In this document: positions 8,996 to 16,900 of the stretch, piece after piece
How the letters are laid out: every line of letters starts with the position of its first letter
How positions within the stretch are numbered: position 1 is the stretch's first letter
Assembly (NCBI GenBank): GCA_024711125.1
Contig: JANJTM010000020.1
Span: 1 to 64,000, forward strand
DNA: 64,000 nucleotides
From: Rhodothermales bacterium
Lineage (GTDB): Bacteria; Bacteroidota; Rhodothermia; Rhodothermales; UBA10348
Direction: 5' to 3'
Notes under the pieces: generated by a model
What the model was told of the DNA's origin: nothing
Database searches by the model: none
The model's input: only the letters and a program-made list of their open reading frames with translations
Program-made: the position numbers and the translations under genes

Positions 8996-10237
8996 TCACC
9001 CGGCGCGTCGGAGTTCCTCGCGGATGATGGCGCGGATCACGTCGGTATTCTGCCACTGCGTCACGTACCGGCCGTTGATGTAGATCGACGGCGTGTAGCG
9101 CAGGTTGGCCGCGATGCCCGCCGCCACATCCGACTTCAGGCGCGCCAGCACGTCCTCGCGCTGCATGCAGGCCTCGAACTCGGCCACGTTCCAGCCTCGC
9201 TTCTCGGCGAGCCGGCGGTAGAGATCCGGCCCGAGCAGCCCCTGGTCCTCGAACAACTCGTCGTGATAGCCCCAGAAATCCCCGTATTCGGCCGCGCAGA
9301 CCGCTGCCTTCGCGGCGGGGCCGGCGTTCGCGTGGTTCTGCTGCTGCATCATCTCGTTCACGTTCGAGTCGAGGGGAAAGTTCATGAAGCGCAGCTGCAC
9401 CCGGTCGCGGAACTCGAAGATCGCGGGCCGCAGGTGGAACGCCGACTCCCGGCACGCCGGGCACTGGAAATCGGCGAACTCGGCGATCACCAGCTTCGCC
9501 TCCGGATTGCCCCAAACCGCCGCGTTCGGGTCCACCACCACGTTCTGGGCGGGCTGGCGGAAGTGCATCTCCACCGCCTGCTCGACGTCGACCTTCTCGA
9601 CCGGATGGGCGGCGTCCATCTGGCGCTTCACCACCACCCAACCCATGGCGAACAACACGACGGCCACGAGCGCCCACCGGGTCACCGCCGGCTCGTAGGC
9701 CAGCCGGTGGTCGCCGCCACGCGCAGCGGCAAGCGTGCCGCGGAGCACGTCGCCGTACCCGGTCCGGAGCGCGGGCGGAATCACCGCCGTCAGCGCGAAA
9801 ATCGCGACGTACATGCCGACGCAGACCAGGCATACGACGCCGAGATCGTACAACTGGTACGCCTTGACGAGCGAAAACACCACTCCGCCCAGCGACAGGA
9901 CCCACGCGAAACCGAGCATTCCCCCCGCCGCGCGCCGATTCGACGTGAAGACGGCTAGCGCGGCAGCCAACCCCGCAAAGAGGAAAAAGGCGAGCCCCCA
10001 TCCTGCCACCGGCACGCCGAACAGTTCCGAATACGACGATGCATGCGCGTAGTCGCAGTTCACCAGGTCGCCGAGCGAGCATCCGCTCGCGTTCACCAAC
10101 CCGTCGCCCGCGATCTTGAGCGAGATGCTGAGGCTGTACGCCGAGAGCCCGATGCCCGTCGCCGCCGCGGCCAGGGCGACATAGAGGAGCGACCGGTTGA
10201 ATTCGGGCTGGGCCATTTTTGCCCTGTTCTTCGCCAT
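8996..10237 (-). CDS. VKOR-DsbA fusion, disulfide-bond-forming oxidoreductase
   Basis: Oxidises periplasmic thiols and passes electrons to quinones. The 413-residue protein has a VKOR domain (about 15-155, four to five membrane helices) with the loop cysteines Cys53 and Cys61 and the quinone-side pair CLVC (136-139). One further helix (about 188-203) leads to a DsbA-like thioredoxin fold with the active site CPAC (259-262) and a cis-Pro loop TPSIYINGRYV near the C-terminus. All catalytic cysteines are present, so it should work without a separate DsbB. ATG 10237 is used; a second Met at residue 8 is possible. First gene of the VKOR-YdbS-YdbT operon. Confidence 0.93.
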   Translation of the reverse strand: MAKNRAKMAQPEFNRSLLYVALAAAATGIGLSAYSLSISLKIAGDGLVNASGCSLGDLVNCDYAHASSYSELFGVPVAGWGLAFFLFAGLAAALAVFTSNRRAAGGMLGFAWVLSLGGVVFSLVKAYQLYDLGVVCLVCVGMYVAIFALTAVIPPALRTGYGDVLRGTLAAARGGDHRLAYEPAVTRWALVAVVLFAMGWVVVKRQMDAAHPVEKVDVEQAVEMHFRQPAQNVVVDPNAAVWGNPEAKLVIAEFADFQCPACRESAFHLRPAIFEFRDRVQLRFMNFPLDSNVNEMMQQQNHANAGPAAKAAVCAAEYGDFWGYHDELFEDQGLLGPDLYRRLAEKRGWNVAEFEACMQREDVLARLKSDVAAGIAANLRYTPSIYINGRYVTQWQNTDVIRAIIREELRRAG

Positions 10238-10263
10238 GATGCTTCGTATATGGGTGTGATTTG

Positions 10264-10272
10264 CGGAAAATA
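10264..10272 (-). promoter_or_regulatory. Promoter -10/-7 box of the VKOR operon
   Basis: TATTTTCCG on the minus strand, 35 bp above the ATG at 10237 and squeezed into the 40-bp gap behind the ArsN2-like gene. It is identical to the glgB box. Confidence 0.5.
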
Positions 10273-10277
10273 GGCCT

Positions 10278-10772
10278 TCAGGCGGGCAATAACCGTCGCA
10301 CCATCGCCGTCGCCGATGACGGGCACAACGCCACGAACTGCGTCGACGCGCGCACGGCCTCCGGCACGTCGGAGCGGTCGACCACCGCGTACCCGCGCCG
10401 CACGAAGAACTCCTCGGCCGTCTCGGTCAACAGGTAGAGCGTCGAAACCCCTTCTTCGTGACATCGTGCCTCGGCCCGCGCCACGAGTGCGCGGCCCAGG
10501 CCGGTTCCGCGCGCACTCCCGGCGGTCGCTACCGAACGCAGCAGCCCCGACGCGCCATACCGCTCCACGGCCGCGACGCCAAGGATGCGGGAGGGGTCGT
10601 CGGAGCGCTCGGCAGTGTCGGCGCGGGTCGGGTCGGCGGCGGCGCGAGCCACGAGAATCCAGGCCGCGTCCTCGAAAAGCCCCATCGTCGACAGGCCCAC
10701 ATCCGCCAGGAGCGCCGCGATCGCGTCGCGATCGCCGAGCTCGGCAGCGGATATGTTTATCGTCGCGGTCAC
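10278..10772 (-). CDS. arsN2: ArsN2-type GNAT acetyltransferase
   Basis: A 164-residue single-domain GNAT protein. The acetyl-CoA loop is SARGTGLGRALV, and the C-terminal half YLLTETAEEFFVRRGY...VPEAVRASTQFVALCPSSA matches the ArsN2 subgroup, known from arsenic-resistance contexts. The GTG at 10772 is preferred because the protein then begins just before the GNAT fold; the open frame runs further up through the hairpin array, which is not coding. No arsR, arsC, arsB or acr3 lies in the window, so an arsenic role rests only on family resemblance. Confidence 0.75.
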   Translation of the reverse strand: MTATINISAAELGDRDAIAALLADVGLSTMGLFEDAAWILVARAAADPTRADTAERSDDPSRILGVAAVERYGASGLLRSVATAGSARGTGLGRALVARAEARCHEEGVSTLYLLTETAEEFFVRRGYAVVDRSDVPEAVRASTQFVALCPSSATAMVRRLLPA

Positions 10773-11187
10773 GGCGGCGGGCGCTTTCGGTGCCGCGCGT
10801 ACCCGGGCGCGGCGCGCAGGGTTCCTCGGGCATGCCGCAACTACCCAGTGAGACGGCGGTCTCCCCCGAACCGTGTATCGTCGGGCCTCTTTGTGCATTT
10901 CAGGCCCGAACGTGCACTATTACGGGGTCGGAACCGGCCGATTTGTACACTTCAGGCCCGAAAGTGCACAATTGCGGGGTCGGAACCGGCCGATTTGTGC
11001 ACTTCAGGCCCGAAAGTGCACAATTGAATGCTCAGGCGCCACGCCGTCGAAATGGGGCATCACTGAAAATGGGCGCCGGGGGCCGTCTCGCCGCTCCGTC
11101 GACGCCTCGCCATTCCATCGACGCCTAGCCGTGCCTCGTCCCCGTACCCCGGCGCCACCAGCCCGCGCCGCGGCCGGTCGTCGCCGC
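10773..11187. other. 415-bp intergenic region with hairpin array
   Basis: No credible gene is seen. The middle third is the 52-bp hairpin array (listed separately). Open frames crossing it change reading frame register from copy to copy and show no protein-like composition. Confidence 0.6.
10891..11023. repeat. Tandem 52-bp hairpin array, three copies
   Basis: Copies start at 10891, 10943 and 10995 (period 52). Copy 3 has perfect 10-bp arms: TTGTGCACTT at 10995-11004, loop CAGGCCCGA at 11005-11013, AAGTGCACAA at 11014-11023. Copy 2 has one mismatch and copy 1 is degenerate. Arms are joined by a conserved GGGGTCGGAACCGGCCGAT spacer. The loop core CAG(G/C)CCCG and the AAGTG/CACTT arm element are shared with the 51-bp array at 11-198, so the two arrays look related. 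Confidence 0.9.
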
Positions 11188-12429
11188 TCACTTGGCCAGC
11201 CGCACCCGCGCCGTGCGCACCTCCCGCTCCGGCGAAACCTCGGTCCACGCGAGGAGCAGCTCGCTCCCCAGCGCCGCGAGGCGCGGATACCCCGCCGCAC
11301 GGGACGCCTCGGTCTCCACCAGGAGCCGCGCCGGACTCGCCGAGCCGTCGGCGCGCACCCGCCGGGCAACGATGCCCGCCGCCGCACCCTCCGCCCCGGG
11401 TCCGCCGCCCGCCCCCGTCGCCTCGATCCACGCGACCACCGCCGTCCCGTCATCCAGCAGCGCCACGTCGACGCGTCCGACCGCCCGCCCCTCGTCCACG
11501 CGCACGGCGGCCCCGAACGTCTCCCCCCCGTCTTCCGAAAATGCGGAAAAAACGCGCGATTCCGCCCCCTCCATCGTGAACCAGGCCGCCACGACGCGCT
11601 CGCCGTCGGTCGCCAGCGCCGGGCCGTTCACCGGGCAGGACTCGATGCGCCAGCCGGTCGGGTCCAGGTGCCGCGCCTCGCCCCATCGCCCGTCGGCCGA
11701 CCGCGTCGCCACCGCCACGTCGCGCACCTCCTCGAGGGACCGGTCGCGGTAGGCGGCCACGAGGCGTCCATCCGCCAACCGCACCGCCGCGTTCGGACAG
11801 CAGTCGCACGTGCGCGCGTCCACCGCCGTTTCGGGGCCGGCCGTGCCGTCCGGCGCGAAATCGCGGGCACGCACCTGCATTTCGTTCTCGCCGGTCGCGT
11901 ACTTCGCCCCGTCAAGCCAGACCGCCGTCACCCCGCCCCGTCCGTCGCCCGCCAGCGCCGCGAACCCGTGCTCGGTCGCCGAACGGTCGTCGTGCAGCCA
12001 GGCCGGCTCGCTCCACGTCGCCCCGGCGTCCTTCGAGCGCGCGATGCGCACACCATACGCGTACCGGTCCTCGCCGAGCCGCTCCAGCCAGTGCGCCCAC
12101 AGCACGCCCGGCCCGGACGGCTCGACCGACGGCACGTCGGCCCAGTTCACGAACCAGTCCGCTCCCGACGCCGCGCGCCCGACGCGCCGCCATTCGGAGC
12201 CATCGAGACGAGCCACCACCAGCCCGTGGCCTGCGGAATCCGGCTCCACGAACGACAGCCATGCCGTTTCGGCGTCGACGGACAGGTACGGACCCAGGCT
12301 GCCTTCGCCGGCGGGGGTGGCCAGCGGCTTGACAACCGGGTCGAACGCGGGTGGACCGACGGGCGCATTGCAGGCGGAAACACCCAGCGTGACGGCCAGT
12401 GCCGCGGAGGCAGCGGTGCGGTTGCGCAT
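11188..12429 (-). CDS. Sialidase-like (BNR) repeat lipoprotein
   Basis: A 413-residue predicted lipoprotein (signal MRNRTAASAALAVTLGVSAC with a VSAC lipobox, Cys20). The mature part is a run of beta strands with BNR/Asp-box-like turns (SKDAGATWSEPAW, SEDGGETFGAAV), typical of six-bladed sialidase-like propellers. The sialidase Arg triad cannot be confirmed by eye, so substrate is unknown. A conserved-looking CDCCPNAAVRL motif sits mid-protein near residue 205. It begins 5 nt after the stop of the MazG-like gene and is probably co-transcribed with it. Confidence 0.75.
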   Translation of the reverse strand: MRNRTAASAALAVTLGVSACNAPVGPPAFDPVVKPLATPAGEGSLGPYLSVDAETAWLSFVEPDSAGHGLVVARLDGSEWRRVGRAASGADWFVNWADVPSVEPSGPGVLWAHWLERLGEDRYAYGVRIARSKDAGATWSEPAWLHDDRSATEHGFAALAGDGRGGVTAVWLDGAKYATGENEMQVRARDFAPDGTAGPETAVDARTCDCCPNAAVRLADGRLVAAYRDRSLEEVRDVAVATRSADGRWGEARHLDPTGWRIESCPVNGPALATDGERVVAAWFTMEGAESRVFSAFSEDGGETFGAAVRVDEGRAVGRVDVALLDDGTAVVAWIEATGAGGGPGAEGAAAGIVARRVRADGSASPARLLVETEASRAAGYPRLAALGSELLLAWTEVSPEREVRTARVRLAK

Positions 12430-12434
12430 CGCGG

Positions 12435-12896
12435 TCAGTCGCCCGGATTGCCCCGCGCGATCGCGCCCAGGATGTCGGGCGCGGTCCAGTCGGGCGGCTT
12501 GAGCCACTTCCCGTCCTCCCGGCGGCGTCCGCCCGGGCCGAACTTGCGCAGGTTCGCCTGGTCCACCTCCTCCAGCACGGGCTCGTCGTCCACTCCGAAC
12601 GCGACGAGCGTGCCCATCGTCACCACCGAGATATCGGCGCACCCGTCCACCACCCCCTCGAGATCCGGCTCGCGCCCATCGGCATACGAGAGGTGCCCCT
12701 CGATCAGCTCCGGTCCTTCCGCCCCGCCTGCCCGCACGACCACGCCCAGCGCATGCACCGTCTCGAGCGCCTCCTCGAGGATCAGCTTGGCACGCAGGAT
12801 GCGGGTCTCGGCATCCGGAATCGTCACCTCGCGGGGCGTCTCCTGCCCGGCCTTCTGCATGAACTCGCGGATTCGGCGGTAGTGTGGGGTCGGCAT
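12435..12896 (-). CDS. MazG-like / phosphoribosyl-ATP pyrophosphohydrolase-type protein
   Basis: A 153-residue all-alpha NTP pyrophosphohydrolase-type protein. The metal-binding helices are visible as LILEEALETVHAL (about 40-52) and DGCADISVVTMGTLVAFG (about 84-101), followed by VDQANLRKFGPGGRRREDGKWLKPPDW, a tail typical of this subgroup. Likely acts on (d)NTPs or a related nucleotide; the exact substrate cannot be read from sequence. ATG at 12896 (MPTPHYRRI), 24 bp below a TATCTTCGG box. Leads a two-gene operon with the sialidase-like lipoprotein. Confidence 0.8.
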   Translation of the reverse strand: MPTPHYRRIREFMQKAGQETPREVTIPDAETRILRAKLILEEALETVHALGVVVRAGGAEGPELIEGHLSYADGREPDLEGVVDGCADISVVTMGTLVAFGVDDEPVLEEVDQANLRKFGPGGRRREDGKWLKPPDWTAPDILGAIARGNPGD

Positions 12897-12919
12897 GGGT
12901 CCGTTTGTCGTTGCGCCGT

Positions 12920-12928
12920 CCGAAGATA
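12920..12928 (-). promoter_or_regulatory. Promoter -10/-7 box of the MazG-like gene
   Basis: TATCTTCGG on the minus strand, 24 bp above the ATG at 12896. It fits the TAnnTT plus G/C pattern seen at other starts. Confidence 0.45.
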
Positions 12929-13023
12929 GCCCCGGCCGGGCGGAGGGGCGCCCGGACTTTTCCACACCCGACGGACCCCTGGCTCGCCCTTGGCCGTACG
13001 AGTGCACGCCTGTCCACGTGTCC

Positions 13024-13680
13024 ATGCACCCACCCCCCTTCGACGCCGTCCTCTTCGACCTCGACGGGGTCCTGATCCATTCGGAGCCCGTTTCGGAACG
13101 CGCGATGCAGGAAGCCGCTCGACGCCTCGGATTCGAGGTGCCCCATGAGGCCATGCCGATGTTCACCGGCCTGCCCGGCCAGGTCGTCTACGCCATGGCC
13201 ACGGAGCGTTTCGCTGGCGGAAGGACCGATCCGGCCGCATTCCGCGCCCTCAGCGACGAGATCTACGAGGAGTGGCTGCCCGACGTGCCCGCCATGCCGG
13301 GCGCGGTCGACCTGGTTCACGACCTCACCGAGAACGGGACCCGCCTCGCCCTCGTCACCTCGTCCCGCAGGCGCCAGGCCGAAACCGCGCTCGCCGTGCA
13401 CGGCCTCCGCGAGCGGTTCGCCGTCGTGCTGGGCGCCGAAGACGTCTCCGCCACCAAACCCGACCCCGAACCGTACCGGGCCGCCGCGCGGGCGCTCGGA
13501 GTCGAGCCCGGGCGATGCCTCGTCGTCGAGGACTCCCTGGCGGGCATCCGCTCGGGGGTCGCGGCGGGCTGCGTCGTACTCGGCTACCCGTCGTCGTTCC
13601 CGGCCGAAGAGCTCACGATGGCGGGAGCCCACCGGGTGTTCGATACGCTCGATGGCCTGCGGAACTGGCTCGCAACCTGA
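13024..13680 (+). CDS. HAD-superfamily hydrolase (phosphoglycolate/beta-phosphoglucomutase-like)
   Basis: A 218-residue HAD phosphatase with helical cap. Motif I is FDLDGVL (Asp12 nucleophile, Asp14), motif II is VTSS, motif III is the Lys in ATKPDPEPY, and motif IV is VVEDSLAGIRSG. Residues 20-85 form the cap. Similar proteins dephosphorylate small sugar phosphates or act as beta-phosphoglucomutase; the latter would suit the nearby glucan genes but is not shown. Start ATG 13024 (MHPPPFDAV) places motif I at the usual position; 43 codons of upstream open frame are rejected. It ends 4 bp from the convergent GH2 gene. Confidence 0.88.
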   Translation: MHPPPFDAVLFDLDGVLIHSEPVSERAMQEAARRLGFEVPHEAMPMFTGLPGQVVYAMATERFAGGRTDPAAFRALSDEIYEEWLPDVPAMPGAVDLVHDLTENGTRLALVTSSRRRQAETALAVHGLRERFAVVLGAEDVSATKPDPEPYRAAARALGVEPGRCLVVEDSLAGIRSGVAAGCVVLGYPSSFPAEELTMAGAHRVFDTLDGLRNWLAT

Positions 13681-13684
13681 CCCC

Positions 13685-16546
13685 TCACCGCGGCACCAGC
13701 ACCACCGACGGATCGACCGGGTAGCGTCCGAAGCGCGCCCCGTAGACCGCCAGCCCGCCCGGCAGGGCCTCGTCCACGGTCAGGCGGACGACGAACTCGC
13801 CCGCCATGCCGGCCCTCCGGATCGCTTCGGGCGGAATCGGCGCCTCGACGAGCCAGCCGTAGGAGCCCGCCTCGCGCAGCTTGCCGTCGCGCGGCTGGGC
13901 GTGCCACGACAGCACGCCCCGGTGGTCGGCCGGGTCGTCGGGCAGCTCGAAGCGGCCGGCCGGAACGCCGTTCACCGTGATGCGCACGGCGCTCGGGAAG
14001 AGCGTCTCGTCGGTCATCGGGTAGGCGTTCGGATTGCGGTGGGGGGAATGCGTGCCCCTTCCGCGCATGTAGTCCCCGCTCATGCCCGGCACGCCCTCTC
14101 GATCCTTGTCGAAGAGCTGCTTGGCCGACAACTCGGCCACGAACGTGGCTGCGGCCAGCCCGGCCGCGTCCACGGCGCCCGTGCCCTTCACCGTCGAGGC
14201 CCCGGTCCACGGGAAGCGGTACTCGAAATACCCCGAGCCGGCGCCGTTCGCCTTCAGCCCGTCGAGCACGTTCCACTGCTTGAGGCTCCATTCCGCGCCC
14301 GAGAACTCTCCGGCAGCGCGCGTCAGCACGACGCCGCCGCCGGGCAGGGCCGACGTCGCCTGGCCGGGCCGCTGCGCGGGCGCCGCCACGACGAACGTCT
14401 GCACGTTCGTATGGCGCAGCGCCCCGGTGGCATCGCGCAGCCGCACGACGAGCGCCGCCACGGCCGGTCCCGCCGGCATCCCCACCGGAATGGGCTCGAG
14501 CGCGCCGGTCTGCCACGGCGTCACCTCGATCGCGCGCGAACCCGGCGAAAGCCCGTCGGAGCGGCGTCCGAGCCGGTCCCACGCCGTCACGCTCCAGTCC
14601 AGCGTGAAGAGCCCCTCCTCTTCCGCGAGAAACGACCCGAAGAGCGGCACGTCGACCGTGGCGCCGGATGCCGCGTCCTTCGACAGGTCCGACGGATCCC
14701 CCACCGCCACGAAAAGCGGCGAATGCAGGTCGCGCAGCGACATGCCGAAGTCCTCGAGCCCGGTGAACTTCAGCGACCGGTCGTAGCGCCAGTACCCGTT
14801 CCACTCGTTGATGACGTCGTGGTGCTCCGTGTAGAGCCATCCCGCCACGCGCGGGTGCATGCGGAAGGCGTTGATCGCCCGGTGATAATCCCAGCTCCAG
14901 TCCACGTCGCCGGTCGAGCCGTCGTAGCCCCAGACGTTTCCGAACTCCGAATTGATGTTCGGTTCGTCGGCCTGCGCGTAGCCCGGCTCCATGTTCCACG
15001 TCGAGCCCGGGTACGTCCCGGCGCTCACCCGGCCGAGCTCCTCCGTCCACCGGTACCCCGGCAGGTACGAATGCCACGAATTGACGTCGGTCACCGTGTG
15101 CCCCTCGCCGCAGCACGGCGAATTGTCCTCGACGAGCCGGGTCGGGTCGAGCCCCTTCGCGAGCGCCACCATGCCCTCGACCCAGCGCTTCGTCCCGTCG
15201 GTGTAGATCGACTCGCCCGATGCGTCCTTCGAATACAGCCCCCACGTCTCGTTGAAGATCACCCACTGGAAGATCGAGGGGTGGTTGTAGTCGCGCGCGA
15301 TCATCCAGCGGAGCGCGTGCTCGGTCTCCTGCTGCATTTCCGCGTCCGGCTGCCCCCACGAGTTCGGAACGTCCGCCATGAGCAGGAAACCCAGCCGGTC
15401 GGCCCAGTACGCCTTGCGCGGAAGGTCGATCTTGACGTGCACGCGCATCCCGTTCAGCCCGATCTGCCGCGCCCGCAGCACCTCGTCGCGCAGGAATTCG
15501 TCGGTCGGAAACGTGTAGAACCCCTCCGGATGGTACGCCTGGTCGAGCGCCAGCTGCAGGTACACCGGCTTCCCGTTCAGCGCCACGTACCGCGCCGGCG
15601 GATCGCCGCTGCCCGGCAGGTCGACGACCGAAATCGTCCGCATGCCGAAAACCGTGCGCACCACGTCGGAATCGGGCCCGTCGAGCCCCGCGCGCACGTC
15701 GATCTCGTACAGGTACGGGTCCTCCAGCGACCACCAGCGGAACCCGTCGAGCGCAAGGCTGAGGCGCGCCGACGTCTCGCCCCGCTTCACGACCCCCGTC
15801 ACCGGCCCGCGTTCGCCGTTCGGGAAGAACACGGTGATCGGAAGATCCTCGCGCGCCATGGCGGTCAGCCCCACCTCCAGCGTCGCCGTCGACCGCTCCG
15901 GATCCGGCGTCACGTGCGCCCGCGCGATCGGAGCGGAGCCCCGCGCCTCCAGGTACACCGTCTGCCAGATCCCGCGCGCCGGCCCGTACCCCTGCTTGCC
16001 CTCCAGCTTGAACGGATGCGCCGTGTCGTCCACGCGCAGCACCAGCCGGTGCGGCACGCCCGGGAGCGCCGACCCGGTCAACTCGAATTCGAATGGCGTG
16101 TACCCGCCCCGGTGCGCGTACGCATCACCGCTGGGCGACGCGGGGGCCGCCACCGGTAACGGAGTGCCGTCGAGCCATGCGCTCGTCGTCCAGTCGCTCG
16201 CGCCCACCACGAGATAGACTCGCTTTCCGGCCCATTCCTGGGGGATCAGTACGGTTCGGGCATACCACCCGATGTCCGCGGAGTCGGGCACCCCGCTGAG
16301 CGGCGAACCCCACGGGAACGGCACCGTGATGGTGCGATCAAAGTCGGTCGCCGGTGCCGCCGCCCATTGCGCGTCGACGCCACGGTTATCCCGGTCGAAG
16401 CGGAAGTCCCACGCGCCGTTGAGGTTACGCCATTCCGCCCGCTGGAAATCGGGCCGTGGGTGCTCGGGGAGCGGGATGTCCTGCGCCGCGGTGACCGAGA
16501 CGGTCGCCCAAACAAGGACAAGGAGTAACAGCGGGGAGGATCGCAT
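13685..16546 (-). CDS. Secreted glycoside hydrolase family 2 enzyme
   Basis: A 953-residue exported beta-glycosidase (beta-galactosidase/glucuronidase/mannosidase class). Signal peptide MRSSPLLLLVLVWATVSVTAAQ. The sugar-binding jelly roll (about 35-205), Ig-like domain (about 207-305) and TIM barrel (about 310-640) follow in GH2 order. The acid/base is Glu433 in IFNETWG and the nucleophile is Glu534 in NINSEFG. The remaining 300 residues are beta-rich accessory domains. The exact sugar cannot be assigned. Divergent from a TonB receptor, suggesting both serve glycan use. ATG 16546 is fixed by the signal peptide; the much longer open frame upstream is a shadow of the receptor gene. Confidence 0.9.
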   Translation of the reverse strand: MRSSPLLLLVLVWATVSVTAAQDIPLPEHPRPDFQRAEWRNLNGAWDFRFDRDNRGVDAQWAAAPATDFDRTITVPFPWGSPLSGVPDSADIGWYARTVLIPQEWAGKRVYLVVGASDWTTSAWLDGTPLPVAAPASPSGDAYAHRGGYTPFEFELTGSALPGVPHRLVLRVDDTAHPFKLEGKQGYGPARGIWQTVYLEARGSAPIARAHVTPDPERSTATLEVGLTAMAREDLPITVFFPNGERGPVTGVVKRGETSARLSLALDGFRWWSLEDPYLYEIDVRAGLDGPDSDVVRTVFGMRTISVVDLPGSGDPPARYVALNGKPVYLQLALDQAYHPEGFYTFPTDEFLRDEVLRARQIGLNGMRVHVKIDLPRKAYWADRLGFLLMADVPNSWGQPDAEMQQETEHALRWMIARDYNHPSIFQWVIFNETWGLYSKDASGESIYTDGTKRWVEGMVALAKGLDPTRLVEDNSPCCGEGHTVTDVNSWHSYLPGYRWTEELGRVSAGTYPGSTWNMEPGYAQADEPNINSEFGNVWGYDGSTGDVDWSWDYHRAINAFRMHPRVAGWLYTEHHDVINEWNGYWRYDRSLKFTGLEDFGMSLRDLHSPLFVAVGDPSDLSKDAASGATVDVPLFGSFLAEEEGLFTLDWSVTAWDRLGRRSDGLSPGSRAIEVTPWQTGALEPIPVGMPAGPAVAALVVRLRDATGALRHTNVQTFVVAAPAQRPGQATSALPGGGVVLTRAAGEFSGAEWSLKQWNVLDGLKANGAGSGYFEYRFPWTGASTVKGTGAVDAAGLAAATFVAELSAKQLFDKDREGVPGMSGDYMRGRGTHSPHRNPNAYPMTDETLFPSAVRITVNGVPAGRFELPDDPADHRGVLSWHAQPRDGKLREAGSYGWLVEAPIPPEAIRRAGMAGEFVVRLTVDEALPGGLAVYGARFGRYPVDPSVVLVPR

Positions 16547-16900
16547 CGATTGCCGAGGGTCAAGGCGGTGTGGATCCCGTGGCGGGGTCGCGCGCAGATC
16601 GGGATGGCGATGCCATAGAATCGGTACCGGATCTGCGGGGCGCAAGCGCCTGGCCGACCGGTATCGGCGAATGACGTGGTGCAGCCTTGAAGATCCGACG
16701 TTCCGAAACGAGGGGACTGCGTGCCGGTGCCGAAGGCGTTTCCCACGTGGACCCCGACTACGACCCTCCGACCACCCACCCCCGCAACCACCGGCAACCC
16801 CAAAGACGACCCGTACCGCGTCCGGGACTCGACCCCTCCTCCATTGCCCGTCCGCCCACCCGCGCGTAGCTTCGGCGCACCCCCGCCAACCGCACGAGTC
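16547..16900. other. 354-bp divergent intergenic region, GH2 / TonB receptor
   Basis: Holds the promoter box of the receptor at 16867. No convincing minus-strand box for the GH2 gene, no tRNA and no strong inverted repeat were found. Pyrimidine-rich over its last 150 bp on the plus strand. Confidence 0.5.
16867..16875 (+). promoter_or_regulatory. Promoter -10/-7 box of the TonB receptor
   Basis: TAGCTTCGG lies 34 bp above the ATG. A TTG lies 20 bp upstream of the box, close to the 19-bp spacing of Bacteroidota -33/-7 promoters; this is the only box here with such a partner. Confidence 0.5.

Noticed and set aside
13145-16159. Plus-strand open frame of 1004 codons over the HAD and GH2 genes
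   Set aside because: Arg/Pro/His-rich translation without domains; antisense to the GH2 enzyme.
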